Source: Naasia sp.
GTDB lineage: Bacteria > Actinomycetota > Actinomycetes > Actinomycetales > Microbacteriaceae
Direction: 5' to 3'
Assembly (NCBI RefSeq): GCF_025465545.1
Contig: NZ_JAODMK010000013.1
Location: forward strand, 1-42,597
Length of the DNA: 42,597 nucleotides
Shown in pieces: positions 27,319-36,248 of the stretch. The notes under the pieces were generated by a model. That model worked only from the letters and a program-made list of their open reading frames with translations. It was not told the origin of the DNA and made no database searches. A program made the position numbers and the translations under genes. How positions within the stretch are numbered: the stretch's first letter is position 1; each line of letters begins with the position of its first letter.

Positions 27319-28962
27319 ATGACATCCGCAATCTCGGTCCGGACCAGGCGCGTTCTCCTCGCGACCGCCGGCATCACGGCGGCGGCGCTCACGCTCGCCG
27401 GCTGCGCTGGAGCCAGCGGCGGCGGCCAGTCCTCGGGCGGCACCGGCGGCGGCACGATCACGATCGGCACCAGCGACCCGCTGACCACCCTCGACCCGGC
27501 CGGCTCCTACGACAACGGTTCGCTCGCGGTTCAGCTGCAGGTGTTCCCGTTCCTCTTCGACAGCCCCGTGGGCAGCCCGGACGTCGAGCCGAGCATCGCC
27601 GAGTCCGGCGAGTTCACCACGCCCACGGAGTTCACCGTGAAGCTGAAGTCGGGTCTCAAGTGGGCGAACGGCAACCCGCTCACCTCCTCGGACGTCAAGT
27701 TCACCTTCGACCGACAGCTCGCCATCAAGGACCCGAACGGCCCGTCGTCGCTCCTCGCGAACGTCGCCGGCATCGAGGCTCCCGACGACAGCACCGTCGT
27801 GTTCACCCTCAAGGTGCCCAACGACGTGACGTTCCAGCAGGTGCTCTCCAGCCCCGTCGGGCCGATCGTCGACGAAGACGTGTTCTCGCCCGACGCCCTC
27901 ACGCCCGACGACGAGATCGTCAAGGGCAAGGCGTTCGCCGGGCAGTACATGATCACCTCCTACAAGGTGAACACCCTCATCCAGTTCACGAAGTACGACG
28001 GCTATCAGGGCAACCTCGACCCCGCAGCCAACGACACCGTCAACCTCACCTACTTCGACGACTCCTCCAACCTGAAGCTGGCCATCCAGCAGGGCGACAT
28101 CGATGTGGCGTACCGGAGCATGTCGCCGACGGACGTCGCCGACCTGCGCGGTGACGACAAGGTGAAGGTGCTCGACGGGCCGGGTGGCGCGATTCGCTAC
28201 ATCGTCTTCAACTTCGACACGCAGCCGTTCGGTGCCAAGACCGACGGCGCGGACGAGGGCAAGGCGCTGGCCGTCCGCCAGGCGGTCGCCGACCTCATCG
28301 ACCGCCAGACCATCGCCGATCAGGTGTTCAAGGGCACCTTCACCCCCCTGTACTCCTACGTCCCGGCCGGGCTCACCGGCGCGAACGAGTCCCTCAAGTC
28401 GCTCTACGGCGATGGCTCCGGCGCGCCCGACGCAGACAAGGCGAAGGCAACGCTGGACGCCGCCGGCGTGACCACCCCGGTCACCCTGGACCTGCAGTAC
28501 GCGCTCGAGCACTACGGCCCCTCCTCGCCCGACGAGTACGCACTGGTGAAGGACCAGCTCGAGACGAGCGGCCTCTTCAAGGTGAACCTCGCCAGCACCG
28601 AGTGGACGCAGTACTCGAAGGACCGCACCGCGGACCAGTACCCGGCGTACCAGCTCGGCTGGTTCCCGGACTTCTCCGACGCCGACAACTACCTCACGCC
28701 GTTCTTCCGGCTGGACAACGGCTTCCTGGCCAACCACTACCAGGACGAGGCCGTGGACGCGCTGATCTCCCAGGAGATCGGCACCCAGGACAAGGACGAG
28801 CGGGCGACCGTGATCGGCGCCATCCAGGACCAGGTCGCGGCCCAGCTTCCGACCATTCCGCTGCTGCAGGGCGCCGAGCTGGCCGTGACAGGAACCGGGA
28901 TCTCCGGCGTCACGCTGGACGCGTCCTACAAGTTCCGGTATGCCGGGATCACCAAGGGCTGA
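27319..28962 (+). CDS. Family 5 (peptide-type) ABC substrate-binding lipoprotein
   Basis: A 547-residue solute-binding protein. The signal peptide ends in LAGC (Cys29), then a Gly/Ser linker. Family 5 traits include TSDPLTTLDPAGSYDNG, KWANGNPLTSSDVKFTFDR, AVRQAVADLIDRQTIADQVF and the large domain pattern to the end. It would deliver oligopeptides, or another ligand of this broad family (nickel chelates, sugars), to the permeases encoded next. ATG 27319 follows AAAGAGG by about 8 nt. Ligand is not deducible. Confidence 0.93.
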   Translation: MTSAISVRTRRVLLATAGITAAALTLAGCAGASGGGQSSGGTGGGTITIGTSDPLTTLDPAGSYDNGSLAVQLQVFPFLFDSPVGSPDVEPSIAESGEFTTPTEFTVKLKSGLKWANGNPLTSSDVKFTFDRQLAIKDPNGPSSLLANVAGIEAPDDSTVVFTLKVPNDVTFQQVLSSPVGPIVDEDVFSPDALTPDDEIVKGKAFAGQYMITSYKVNTLIQFTKYDGYQGNLDPAANDTVNLTYFDDSSNLKLAIQQGDIDVAYRSMSPTDVADLRGDDKVKVLDGPGGAIRYIVFNFDTQPFGAKTDGADEGKALAVRQAVADLIDRQTIADQVFKGTFTPLYSYVPAGLTGANESLKSLYGDGSGAPDADKAKATLDAAGVTTPVTLDLQYALEHYGPSSPDEYALVKDQLETSGLFKVNLASTEWTQYSKDRTADQYPAYQLGWFPDFSDADNYLTPFFRLDNGFLANHYQDEAVDALISQEIGTQDKDERATVIGAIQDQVAAQLPTIPLLQGAELAVTGTGISGVTLDASYKFRYAGITKG

Positions 28963-28973
28963 ACCTGATCGAG

Positions 28974-29005
28974 AGGGGCGGTCCGCCGGATGGCGGGCCG
29001 CCCCT
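28974..29005 (+). promoter_or_regulatory. Intercistronic hairpin between binding protein and permease genes
   Basis: A 14-bp stem with one G-U pair and a GGAT loop lies 11 nt after the binding-protein stop and 29 nt before the permease GTG, followed by a short T/C-rich run. It may partly terminate transcription or protect the upstream mRNA, keeping the binding protein more abundant than the membrane subunits. Confidence 0.65.
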
Positions 29006-29034
29006 TCGCTCCTTTCCGTGCGGAAGAAGGACGA

Positions 29035-30120
29035 GTGACTGCACTGGACACGCCGGTGACCGGGGCCCCCGGCTCCGTCGGCACCAGCCGGGCCGCAGGA
29101 GGCGGACTGGGGCGCTACCTCCTCGTCCGGTTCCTCCTGATCTTCCCCACCGTCTTCATCCTGGTCACGCTCGTCTTCATCCTCATGCGCGCCTCCGGCG
29201 ACCCGATCACGGCATCGGTGGGCGGCCGCCTGCCCGCCGCCCAGCTGCAGGAGCGGATCCACACCGCCGGCTACGACCGCCCGATCCTGATCCAGTACTT
29301 CGAGTACCTCGGGCAGGTCGCGACCGGCGACTTCGGCCGCACCCTCACCGACAATCGGGCCATCACCGAGGTCCTGGTCACCTATGGAACAGCGACTCTC
29401 GAGCTGGCCGTCTACGCGCTGGTGGTCGCCTTCGCAGTGGGGATCCCGCTCGGCATGCTCGCGGCCTATATCCGGGATCGCTGGGGCGACGCCGTCCTGC
29501 GGGTCTTCGCGATCCTCTGCTACGCGACGCCGGTGTTCTTCGCCGGCCTGCTGCTCAAGCTGGTCTTCGCCGTGCAGCTCGGCCTGCTCCCCGTGTACGG
29601 CCGCGCCTCGGTGGCCAGCGAGCTGCAGATGCAGCTCCTGCCGTCGCCGACCGGCATCTACCTGATCGACGCGATGCAGACCGGCGATCCCGCCGTGCTG
29701 CAGGACGTCCTCCGGCACGCCGTCCTGCCGGCGATCGCGCTCGGGCTGCTCACGGGCGGAGTCTTCCTCCGCCTCGTGCGCACCAACGTCATCGGCACTC
29801 TCGGCACCGACTATGTCACGTCCGCTCGCTCCCGCGGCGTCGGCGAGTTCCGGCTGGTCCGCACCCACGCGTACCGGCCTGCGCTCGTGCCGATCATCAC
29901 CGTGATCGGCCTGCAGGTCGCGCTGCTCCTCGGCGGCGCCGTGCTCACCGAGACCACCTTCGAGTGGAAGGGCCTCGGCTTCCAGCTGACCCACTACCTG
30001 CAGGCGCGCGACTTCGTCGCCGTGCAGGGCATCGTCGTGCTGCTCGCCGTGATCGTCGCAGTCACCAACTTCGTCGTCGACGTCATCGCGGCTCTCATCG
30101 ATCCTCGGGTGAGGTACTGA
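29035..30120 (+). CDS. Peptide-type ABC permease (DppB family)
   Basis: A 361-residue inner-membrane permease with about six helices. YLLVRFLLIFPTVFILVTL at the N-terminus, the periplasmic DRPILIQYFEYLGQVATGDF segment and the EAA-like DYVTSARSRGVGEFRLV loop are typical DppB. GTG 29035 follows GAAGAAGG. The stop overlaps the next ATG by one base. It pairs with the DppC-like product to form the channel for the family 5 binding protein. Confidence 0.93.
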   Translation: MTALDTPVTGAPGSVGTSRAAGGGLGRYLLVRFLLIFPTVFILVTLVFILMRASGDPITASVGGRLPAAQLQERIHTAGYDRPILIQYFEYLGQVATGDFGRTLTDNRAITEVLVTYGTATLELAVYALVVAFAVGIPLGMLAAYIRDRWGDAVLRVFAILCYATPVFFAGLLLKLVFAVQLGLLPVYGRASVASELQMQLLPSPTGIYLIDAMQTGDPAVLQDVLRHAVLPAIALGLLTGGVFLRLVRTNVIGTLGTDYVTSARSRGVGEFRLVRTHAYRPALVPIITVIGLQVALLLGGAVLTETTFEWKGLGFQLTHYLQARDFVAVQGIVVLLAVIVAVTNFVVDVIAALIDPRVRY

Positions 30121-31145
30121 TGGCGGCCCCCATCGACCGCCGGCGCCTGATCGACCGGATCCCGGTGGTGCATCAGGTGCGGCAGAGCGTGGGCGTGCAG
30201 CGCTTCATGCTGGTGGCCGGGCTCGTGCTCACCGCGATCTTCGTGCTCGCCGCCATCCTCGCCCCGGTGCTCGCGCCGTACGGCTACTCCCAGCTCCGCG
30301 ACTCGAACGGGTCGTTCGGCGCCCAGCAGCCTCCCGGTGGCGAGCACCTGCTCGGCACCACCTCGGGCGGCTACGACGTGCTGGCCCGGGTGATCTGGGG
30401 CTCGCAGACCGCGCTGCTCGTGATCGTGGTGGCGGTGGCGCTCTCGATCGTCGCCGGTGTCGCCCTCGGCCTCGTCTCGGGGTACTTCGGCGGCTGGATC
30501 GACCGGATCCTCGTCGTGGTCGCGGACGCGATCTACGCCTTCCCGACCCTGCTCCTCGCGATCGTCATGGCCATCGTCATCTCGGGCGGCCAGTCGAGCC
30601 TGTTCGGCGGCGTCTTCGCGGCCGCGATCTCCTTGACGGTCGTCTACATCCCGCAGTACTTCCGCGTCATCCGGGCAGAGACGGTCCGGATCAAGGGGGA
30701 GGCGTTCGTCGAGTCGGCACGGGTCATCGGTGCCAGCACCTCCCGCGTCATGTTCCGGCACGTTCTGCGGAATGCCACCCGGACGCTCCCGCTGATCTTC
30801 ACGCTCAACTCCTCCGAGGCGATCCTCACCCTGGCCGGCCTCGGATTCCTCGGCTTCGGCATCGAGCCGAGCTCGGCCGCGGAATGGGGCTACGACCTCA
30901 ACAAGTCGATCTCGGATGTCACGAGCGGCATCTGGTGGACCTCGCTGTTCCCGGGCCTCGCGATCGTGTTCGTCGTGCTCGGCATCACCCTCGTGGGCGA
31001 GAGTCTCAACGATCTCGCCGATCCGCGACTCCGCGGTCGCCGATCCGTCGCGGCAGCCTCCGGGCTGGTGGGGGAGACCTCGGTCGTCCCGGGCGGCGTG
31101 CTGAGCGCGCCCGGCGGCATCGACGGACTGGAGCGAGCACGGTGA
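30120..31145 (+). CDS. Peptide-type ABC permease (DppC family)
   Basis: A 341-residue permease. The DppC N-terminal helix (residues about 29-53) precedes HLLGTTSGGYDVLARVIWG and the EAA loop GEAFVESARVIGASTSRVMF. The last 35 residues after GESLNDLADPRLRG form an extra hydrophilic tail. ATG 30120 overlaps the previous stop by one base, and its own stop overlaps the ATPase GTG by 3 bases, so the complex is made from one message. Confidence 0.93.
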   Translation: MAAPIDRRRLIDRIPVVHQVRQSVGVQRFMLVAGLVLTAIFVLAAILAPVLAPYGYSQLRDSNGSFGAQQPPGGEHLLGTTSGGYDVLARVIWGSQTALLVIVVAVALSIVAGVALGLVSGYFGGWIDRILVVVADAIYAFPTLLLAIVMAIVISGGQSSLFGGVFAAAISLTVVYIPQYFRVIRAETVRIKGEAFVESARVIGASTSRVMFRHVLRNATRTLPLIFTLNSSEAILTLAGLGFLGFGIEPSSAAEWGYDLNKSISDVTSGIWWTSLFPGLAIVFVVLGITLVGESLNDLADPRLRGRRSVAAASGLVGETSVVPGGVLSAPGGIDGLERAR

Positions 31146-32824
31146 GCGTCGTCGAGATCAAGGACCTGCACGTCTCGTTCGCGAGCGACCAGGGCACGGT
31201 GAAGGCGGTCGACGGGGTGAGCCTCACCGTGGAGCGCGGGGAAGTCGTCGCCATCGTGGGCGAGAGCGGCAGCGGCAAGACGGTCACCGCCAAGACGATC
31301 CTGGGTCTGCTGCCGGAGACGGCCACCGAGTCGGGGGCCGTGCTGCTCTCCTCCAGCAGCGGCGGGGTGTCCGACATCGTGACGCTCTCCGGCCGTCGCC
31401 TCCGGGAGGTGCGCGGCACCGACGTCGCCATGGTGTTCCAGGAGCCCTCCACCGCCCTCAATCCGGTCTTCACGGTGGGCTGGCAGATCGCGGAGGGACT
31501 CCGCGCCCACTCCAAGCTCGGGCGCAAGCAGGCGCGCGAGAAGGCCGTGGAGATCCTCCGCCGGGTCGGCATCCCCGAGCCCGAGAAGCGGGTGGACTAC
31601 TACCCGCATCAGTTCTCGGGCGGCCAGAAGCAGCGCGTGGTGATCGCGATGGCGCTCGTGCTCGACCCGGGCCTCATCGTGGCCGACGAGCCGACGACGG
31701 CACTGGACGTGACCGTCCAGGCCGAGATCCTCGACCTGCTGCGCCGCTGCCGGGACGAGTTCGGCACCGCGATCGTGCTCATCACGCACAACATGGGCGT
31801 GGTTGCCGACCTCGCCGACCGCGTTGCGGTGATGTACCAGGGCCGCATCGTCGAAGAGGCCGACACCGCCACGCTGTTCTCCGCGCCCACTGCCGCCTAC
31901 ACCAAGAGCCTGCTCGCCGCGGTTCCCTATGTTGGCCAGGGCAAGGCGGCCACCGACCAGCGCGCCGCAGCCCGCGCAGCGGCCGCCCCCGAGGCGCCCC
32001 TCGTCTCCGCGCGCGGGCTCGTGATCGAGTACCCCGGGCGGCTCGGACGCCCCGGCTTCCGTGCCGTCGACGGGGTCTCCTTCGACATCCTCCCCGGCGA
32101 GGTGCTCGGCCTGGTCGGGGAGAGCGGGTCGGGCAAGACGACCATCGGACGTGCACTCGCCGGCCTCACGCGGGTGTCCGGCGGCTCCCTGTCCGTGCTC
32201 GGCGCCGAGATGCTCGGCATGCGGGAGCGGAACTTCCGCAAGCATCGGGGAGACATCGGGTTCGTCTTCCAGGACCCCGCATCGAGCTTCAATCCGCTCC
32301 TCACGATCGCGCAGGCGGTGGCCGAGCCGCTGATCGTGCACAAGCGCTTCCGCAGCGCCGCCTCGGCGCACACGCGGGTCGGCGAGCTGCTCGAGGCCGT
32401 TCAGCTTCCCCGCTCGTACGGGGACCGATTCCCGCATGAGCTGAGCGGCGGGCAGCGCCAGCGCGCCAGCCTCGCCCGGGCGCTGGCGCTGAACCCCAAG
32501 CTGCTGATCGCCGACGAGCCCACCTCGGCGCTCGACGTGTCCGTGCAGGCGCGGGTGCTCGAGCTGTTCGCGGAGCTGCAGCGGGAGTTCGGCTTCGCGT
32601 GCCTGTTCATCAGTCACGACCTCGCCGTGGTGGATCTGCTCGCCGACCGGATCGCGGTGCTCTACCGGGGCAAGCTCGTCGAGGAGGGCACGGGCGCCCA
32701 GGTGCTCGGCGCACCGCAGCATCCGTACACCCAGCGCCTGCTCGCCTCCCTGCCCGTCCCTGACCCGGCCGCTCAGGCCGAGCGGCGCACCGCGCTGGCC
32801 GCCCTGAGGGCGAGCGAAGGGTAG
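31142..32824 (+). CDS. Fused double ABC ATPase (DppD-DppF type)
   Basis: A 560-residue protein with two complete nucleotide-binding domains. Domain 1: [32 protein letters not shown]. Domain 2 from about residue 285: [32 protein letters not shown]. An Ala-rich linker ([12 protein letters not shown]) joins them. Each half has the C-terminal oligopeptide extension ([12 protein letters not shown] in the second). The fusion replaces the usual two separate subunits and would fix 1:1 stoichiometry. It is the last gene of the permease cluster. Confidence 0.94.
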   Translation: MSVVEIKDLHVSFASDQGTVKAVDGVSLTVERGEVVAIVGESGSGKTVTAKTILGLLPETATESGAVLLSSSSGGVSDIVTLSGRRLREVRGTDVAMVFQEPSTALNPVFTVGWQIAEGLRAHSKLGRKQAREKAVEILRRVGIPEPEKRVDYYPHQFSGGQKQRVVIAMALVLDPGLIVADEPTTALDVTVQAEILDLLRRCRDEFGTAIVLITHNMGVVADLADRVAVMYQGRIVEEADTATLFSAPTAAYTKSLLAAVPYVGQGKAATDQRAAARAAAAPEAPLVSARGLVIEYPGRLGRPGFRAVDGVSFDILPGEVLGLVGESGSGKTTIGRALAGLTRVSGGSLSVLGAEMLGMRERNFRKHRGDIGFVFQDPASSFNPLLTIAQAVAEPLIVHKRFRSAASAHTRVGELLEAVQLPRSYGDRFPHELSGGQRQRASLARALALNPKLLIADEPTSALDVSVQARVLELFAELQREFGFACLFISHDLAVVDLLADRIAVLYRGKLVEEGTGAQVLGAPQHPYTQRLLASLPVPDPAAQAERRTALAALRASEG

Positions 32825-32853
32825 GCCGGTCGGCCCGGGGTGTCCCGGTTCGG

Positions 32854-32859
32854 CAGAAT
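32854..32859 (+). promoter_or_regulatory. Predicted -10 element of the separate ATPase gene
   Basis: CAGAAT ends 6 nt before ATG 32866, suggesting an independent leaderless transcript for the ATPase-dehydrogenase pair. Confidence 0.4.
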
Positions 32860-32865
32860 GGCACT

Positions 32866-33726
32866 ATGGCAACCGCCGAGAACGTCGTCGTGGCGGCCAG
32901 CGATGTGACGATCGAGTACCCGCCCGGCCACGGGCGCGCGGCCCACCGGGCGATCGACGGGGTCACCTTCGACATCAAGCGCGGCGAGCTGATGGGTCTG
33001 GTGGGGGAGTCGGGCTCCGGCAAGAGCACCCTCGCCCGCACCATCGCGGGTGGCACCGGACGCGGCCTTGCCGGCGACGATGTCACCCAGATCGTCGGCG
33101 GCTCGCTGCACGTTCTGGGAGTGGAGCTGCGCGGCATGCATGCCCGCCGACGCAACCTCCTCACCTTCGACGTGGGCTACCTGCCGCAGAACGCGGGCCG
33201 CATGCTCACTCCCGGCTACACCATCGCCGAGAACGTGGCGGAGCCGCTGCTCGCCCGGGACCGCAGGGCAGATCGCAAGGAGCTCGGCAGTCGCGTCGCG
33301 GAGCTGATCGACGCCGTCCAGCTGCCGCTCAAGGTCATGTCCGCGTACCCGCACGAGATCTCGAGCGGACAGCGGCAGCGTGTCGCCATCGCCCGCTCAC
33401 TCGTGCTCGGGCCCGCGCTCTGGGTCGCGGACGAGCCGACGGCGGGGGTTGACGTCACCGCCCGCGGCCCGGTGCTCGACACCATCCTGGAGATGCAGAG
33501 CGAGCACGACTTCTCCGCGTTGATCGTGAGCCACGAGGCCGCGGTCACCGCCCGCCTCACCGACCGGATCGCGGTGCTGCAGCGCGGCCACCTGGTGGGC
33601 CTCGGCCGCCTGGACGAGGTGCTGCGCGACCCCAGCCATCCCTACGTTCGCGGGCTCGCGCAGGAGTACCGCATCGCGACCGGCCCCATCGAGCTTCCCG
33701 ATCTCACTGGAGATGATGCGCCATGA
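32866..33726 (+). CDS. Additional peptide-type ABC ATPase
   Basis: A 286-residue single nucleotide-binding protein. Walker A GESGSGKST, signature ISSGQRQRVAIARSL (Ser in place of the first Gly of SGGQ), Walker B ADEPTAGVD and H-loop VSHEAA are present, with a C-terminal HPYVRGLAQEY extension as in DppF. Because the preceding gene already supplies both ATPase halves, this one is apparently surplus: it may serve another transporter or swap into the complex. Its ATGA overlap with the dehydrogenase gene couples it to that gene rather than to the permeases. Confidence 0.88.
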   Translation: MATAENVVVAASDVTIEYPPGHGRAAHRAIDGVTFDIKRGELMGLVGESGSGKSTLARTIAGGTGRGLAGDDVTQIVGGSLHVLGVELRGMHARRRNLLTFDVGYLPQNAGRMLTPGYTIAENVAEPLLARDRRADRKELGSRVAELIDAVQLPLKVMSAYPHEISSGQRQRVAIARSLVLGPALWVADEPTAGVDVTARGPVLDTILEMQSEHDFSALIVSHEAAVTARLTDRIAVLQRGHLVGLGRLDEVLRDPSHPYVRGLAQEYRIATGPIELPDLTGDDAP

Positions 33727-34730
33727 CCGACGTCCCCCGCTTCACCCACCGAGCCGTCGCAGGCGCGAGCGTCGCGACTCTGCCGCCGGAGTCTCGGCCG
33801 GCCACCGGCCCGATCGCACTCCTGCCCGAGAGCGACGTCACGGACCAGTTCCGGGAGGCGGTCGGTGCGGGCGGGGGGAAGATCGCACCCCTCAGCGAGG
33901 ACACCCGGGCGATCGTCTGGCTTGCGAACTCGGAACCGCAGGGGCTGCTCGACGCACTCGAGCGCTACCCCCGGATCTCCTGGGTCCAGCTGCCCTGGGC
34001 CGGCGTCGACGCGTTCGCCGCCGCGCTCGCCTCGCACGACCGCGAGGGTCTCGTCTACACGAGCGCCAAGGGCGCCTACGCCCAGCCCGTCGCCGAGCAC
34101 GCCCTCGCGCTCACCCTCGCCGGCCTGCGGCACTTCCCCGAGCGGGTGCTCGCCGAGTCGTGGGGTGCGAAGAAGGGCGAGTCGCTCTACGGCAGGAACG
34201 TGGTGATCGTCGGCGCCGGTGGGATCGCGGTGGAGCTGATCCGCCTGCTCCAGCCGTTCGACGTGACGGTCACCGTGGTGCGGCGCAGCCCCGGGAACGT
34301 CGAGGGCGCGGACCGCACGGTCACCTCCGATGCCCTGGACGACGTGCTGCCCGCCGCTGACGTGCTCGTGCTCGCCGCGGCGAGCACCGGCGAGACCCGC
34401 CACATGATCGGCGCCGACCAGCTGGCCCGGATGAAGCGGACCGCCGTGCTGGTCAACATCGCGCGCGGCCCGCTCGTGGACACCGATGCGCTCGTGCAGG
34501 CACTGCGGGAGGAGCGGCTGCTCTTCGCCGGGCTGGACGTGACGGACCCGGAGCCGCTTCCCGAGGGTCATCCGCTCTGGACCGAGGTGCGAGCCCTGCT
34601 CACCCCGCACTCGGCCGACACGCCCGAGATGATCGCGCCGCTGCTCGCCGAGCGGGTGCGGCAGAACGTGGAGGCATACGTGTCCACGGGACGCTTCGTG
34701 GGACTCGTCGACCCCAGTCGGGGCTACTGA
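33723..34730 (+). CDS. D-2-hydroxyacid dehydrogenase family protein
   Basis: A 335-residue NAD(P)-dependent oxidoreductase. The dinucleotide loop is VIVGAGGIAVELI; catalytic Arg lies in NIARGPLVDT, Glu in DVTDPEPLPEGHPLW and His in TPHSAD, in the correct order. It reduces 2-oxoacids or oxidises D-2-hydroxyacids; the substrate is unknown. The start overlaps the ATPase stop (ATGA). Linkage to a peptide-type importer suggests catabolism of an imported compound, but this is only context. Confidence 0.9.
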   Translation: MTDVPRFTHRAVAGASVATLPPESRPATGPIALLPESDVTDQFREAVGAGGGKIAPLSEDTRAIVWLANSEPQGLLDALERYPRISWVQLPWAGVDAFAAALASHDREGLVYTSAKGAYAQPVAEHALALTLAGLRHFPERVLAESWGAKKGESLYGRNVVIVGAGGIAVELIRLLQPFDVTVTVVRRSPGNVEGADRTVTSDALDDVLPAADVLVLAAASTGETRHMIGADQLARMKRTAVLVNIARGPLVDTDALVQALREERLLFAGLDVTDPEPLPEGHPLWTEVRALLTPHSADTPEMIAPLLAERVRQNVEAYVSTGRFVGLVDPSRGY

Positions 34731-34753
34731 CGGCCGCGGACCTCCTGGTGCGC

Positions 34754-34759
34754 TAAAGT
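34754..34759 (+). promoter_or_regulatory. Predicted -10 element of tRNA-Asn
   Basis: TAAAGT, 21 nt before the first base of the tRNA. The stretch between them is AT-rich for this genome (GTAAAAACG). Confidence 0.45.
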
Positions 34760-34780
34760 GGACGAGCCGTAAAAACGCAT

Positions 34781-34853
34781 TCCTCGATAGCTCAATTGGC
34801 AGAGCAGCCGGCTGTTAACCGGCAGGTTCTTGGTTCGAGTCCAAGTCGGGGAG
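34781..34853 (+). tRNA. tRNA-Asn (anticodon GTT)
   Basis: A complete 73-nt cloverleaf: acceptor TCCTCGA/TCGGGGA with one G-U pair, anticodon stem GCCGG/CCGGC around loop CTGTTAA (anticodon 34814-34816), and T-loop TTCGAGT. Discriminator G at 34853. CCA is not encoded. Confidence 0.97.
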
Positions 34854-34858
34854 CTCAC

Positions 34859-34892
34859 GCCCCCGCAGCCCAGCTGCGGGGGCTTCCTCGTT
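34859..34892 (+). terminator. Rho-independent terminator of tRNA-Asn
   Basis: GCCCCCGCAGC (34859-34869) and GCTGCGGGGGC (34873-34883) form a perfect 11-bp stem with a 3-nt loop, 5 nt after the tRNA, followed by TTCCTCGTTT. Confidence 0.85.
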
Positions 34893-34932
34893 TGCCGCGG
34901 CTATCACGAGCCCAGCCCTCGCCGCGTCCCGT

Positions 34933-35283
34933 TCAGGGAGCGTCGGCGCAGGCGACGCAGCGGTCGGTCCAGGGACGCGCCTCGAGGCGACCCGGCGCGA
35001 TCGGGCCGCCGCAGCGGATGCAGGTGCCGTAGGTGCCCTCCGCGACCCGCGCGCGGGCCGCCGCCACGGCCGCCAGTCGCGCCACCGCATCCAGTCGCAG
35101 CGAGTCCGCCTGCGATCGCTCCCAGGCGAGTGTCGTTCCCTCCGGGTCGTGCTCGTCATCGGAGTTCGCGTCGCGCCGAGCGTCGGTGAGCGACGAGATG
35201 TCCGCGGTGAGGCCGCGGAGCAGGCTCTCGGCGTCGGCGGCGGCGCGATCCAGCAGCGCACTCGCGACGTCCACAGGCTTCAT
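34933..35283 (-). CDS. DksA/TraR C4-type zinc-finger protein
   Basis: A 116-residue protein. The N-terminal part is helical and charged, likely a coiled-coil hairpin (residues about 8-80), and the C-terminus carries a four-cysteine zinc finger: Cys88, Cys91, Cys109, Cys112 in CIRCGGPIAPGRLEARP and RCVAC. DksA-like proteins enter the RNA polymerase secondary channel and modulate promoters; the actinobacterial members are less studied. Start ATG 35283 is divergent from the histidine kinase gene, with 65 bp between starts. Confidence 0.88.
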   Translation of the reverse strand: MKPVDVASALLDRAAADAESLLRGLTADISSLTDARRDANSDDEHDPEGTTLAWERSQADSLRLDAVARLAAVAAARARVAEGTYGTCIRCGGPIAPGRLEARPWTDRCVACADAP

Positions 35284-35335
35284 CCCGACTCTCCTCCCGG
35301 CGGCCCGGCAACCTGATGACGGGACCCCGGAATCC

Positions 35336-35341
35336 TAGACT
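35336..35341 (+). promoter_or_regulatory. Predicted -10 element of the histidine kinase-azlCD operon
   Basis: TAGACT ends 7 nt before ATG 35349, the same hexamer and spacing as at dnaG. A weak -35-like CTGATG lies 17 nt upstream of it. Confidence 0.5.
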
Positions 35342-35348
35342 GGCGGGC

Positions 35349-36248
35349 ATGGCATGGACCCTCGACGCCGTTCCGACCGCTCTGCTGATCGCCGTGCCCG
35401 CGCTCCTCGCCGTTCTCTTCCTCGTGCTCTGGATCCGCGCGACCCGCCGATACCGGCGCCTCGCATCCGAGCAGACGGCGTCCGCACGGGCGCGCATCGA
35501 CCTCGAGCTGTCGGTGGCCGAGCAGGGCGGCCGGCTCCGCATCATCCGGGAGCTGCACGATCTCGCCCTGCACCGGGTGACCACGATGATCGCCGACGCG
35601 GACGGTGCCAAGTACGCCGCCGGGAGCGATGCGATGGTGGCGGTGCGCGCGGCCTCCACCATCGCGGACACCGGCCGCGCTGCCCTCGCCGACATGCGCC
35701 GGGTCAGCTCCCTCGTCCGGGAGACCGAGGCGGACGTGGCTCCTCAGCCCACGCTCAAGTCGACCCGGGACCTCTTCAAGGTGATGCGCGACGCCGGTCT
35801 CGGCGTCACCTTCGACGAGTCGGGAGAGCCGTATCCGCTCAGCGCTGGCGCAGAGCTGGCGATCTACCGCATCCTCCAGGAGGCGCTGAGCAACTCGCTG
35901 AAGTACGGCGGCGACGGCACCGAGGCGCGCGTCAGCTTCACCTGGACGACTCAGGGCATGCAGGTCCGGGTCGATGACGACGGCATCCGCAACGCCGCCG
36001 TCCGGAAAGGCCTCGACCCCGACCACGGCGGCACGGTCTACACGGTCGAAGAGGACCTGCGCACCCTCACCCAACAGGTGGTCGGCCCCGGCATCGAGGA
36101 GATGCGGGAGCGGACCGAGCTGTTCGGCGGCATCCTCTCGGTGAGCCAGACCGCCGGCGTGGGCTTCTCGGTCTCGGCCGTCTTCCCGGCGCTCCGGCAT
36201 CACAACGGTGTGCACGGCGTGGACCTGAGCCGTGGCGGAACGCGCTAG
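35349..36248 (+). CDS. NarL-type sensor histidine kinase (HisKA_3)
   Basis: A 299-residue membrane kinase with a single N-terminal helix (about 7-29) and almost no extracytoplasmic sensor. The H-box is RELHDLALHR with His70 as phosphoacceptor; ATP-binding boxes are IYRILQEALSNSLKYG (N-box), VRVDDDGIRN and PGIEEMRERTELFGGILSV (G-box). No response-regulator gene adjoins it. Instead its last 17 nt overlap azlC. It may sense the membrane or cytosolic state and act on a regulator elsewhere. Confidence 0.88.
   Translation: MAWTLDAVPTALLIAVPALLAVLFLVLWIRATRRYRRLASEQTASARARIDLELSVAEQGGRLRIIRELHDLALHRVTTMIADADGAKYAAGSDAMVAVRAASTIADTGRAALADMRRVSSLVRETEADVAPQPTLKSTRDLFKVMRDAGLGVTFDESGEPYPLSAGAELAIYRILQEALSNSLKYGGDGTEARVSFTWTTQGMQVRVDDDGIRNAAVRKGLDPDHGGTVYTVEEDLRTLTQQVVGPGIEEMRERTELFGGILSVSQTAGVGFSVSAVFPALRHHNGVHGVDLSRGGTR

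Noticed and set aside
27244-29994. Minus-strand open frame of about 900 codons opposite the peptide ABC genes
   Set aside because: Low-complexity His/Gly/Arg-rich translation typical of antisense frames; the plus-strand family 5 protein and permease are unambiguous.
34781-34853. tRNA-Asn as an integration site of a genomic island
   Set aside because: No second copy of the tRNA 3' end, no integrase and no composition shift were seen on either side.
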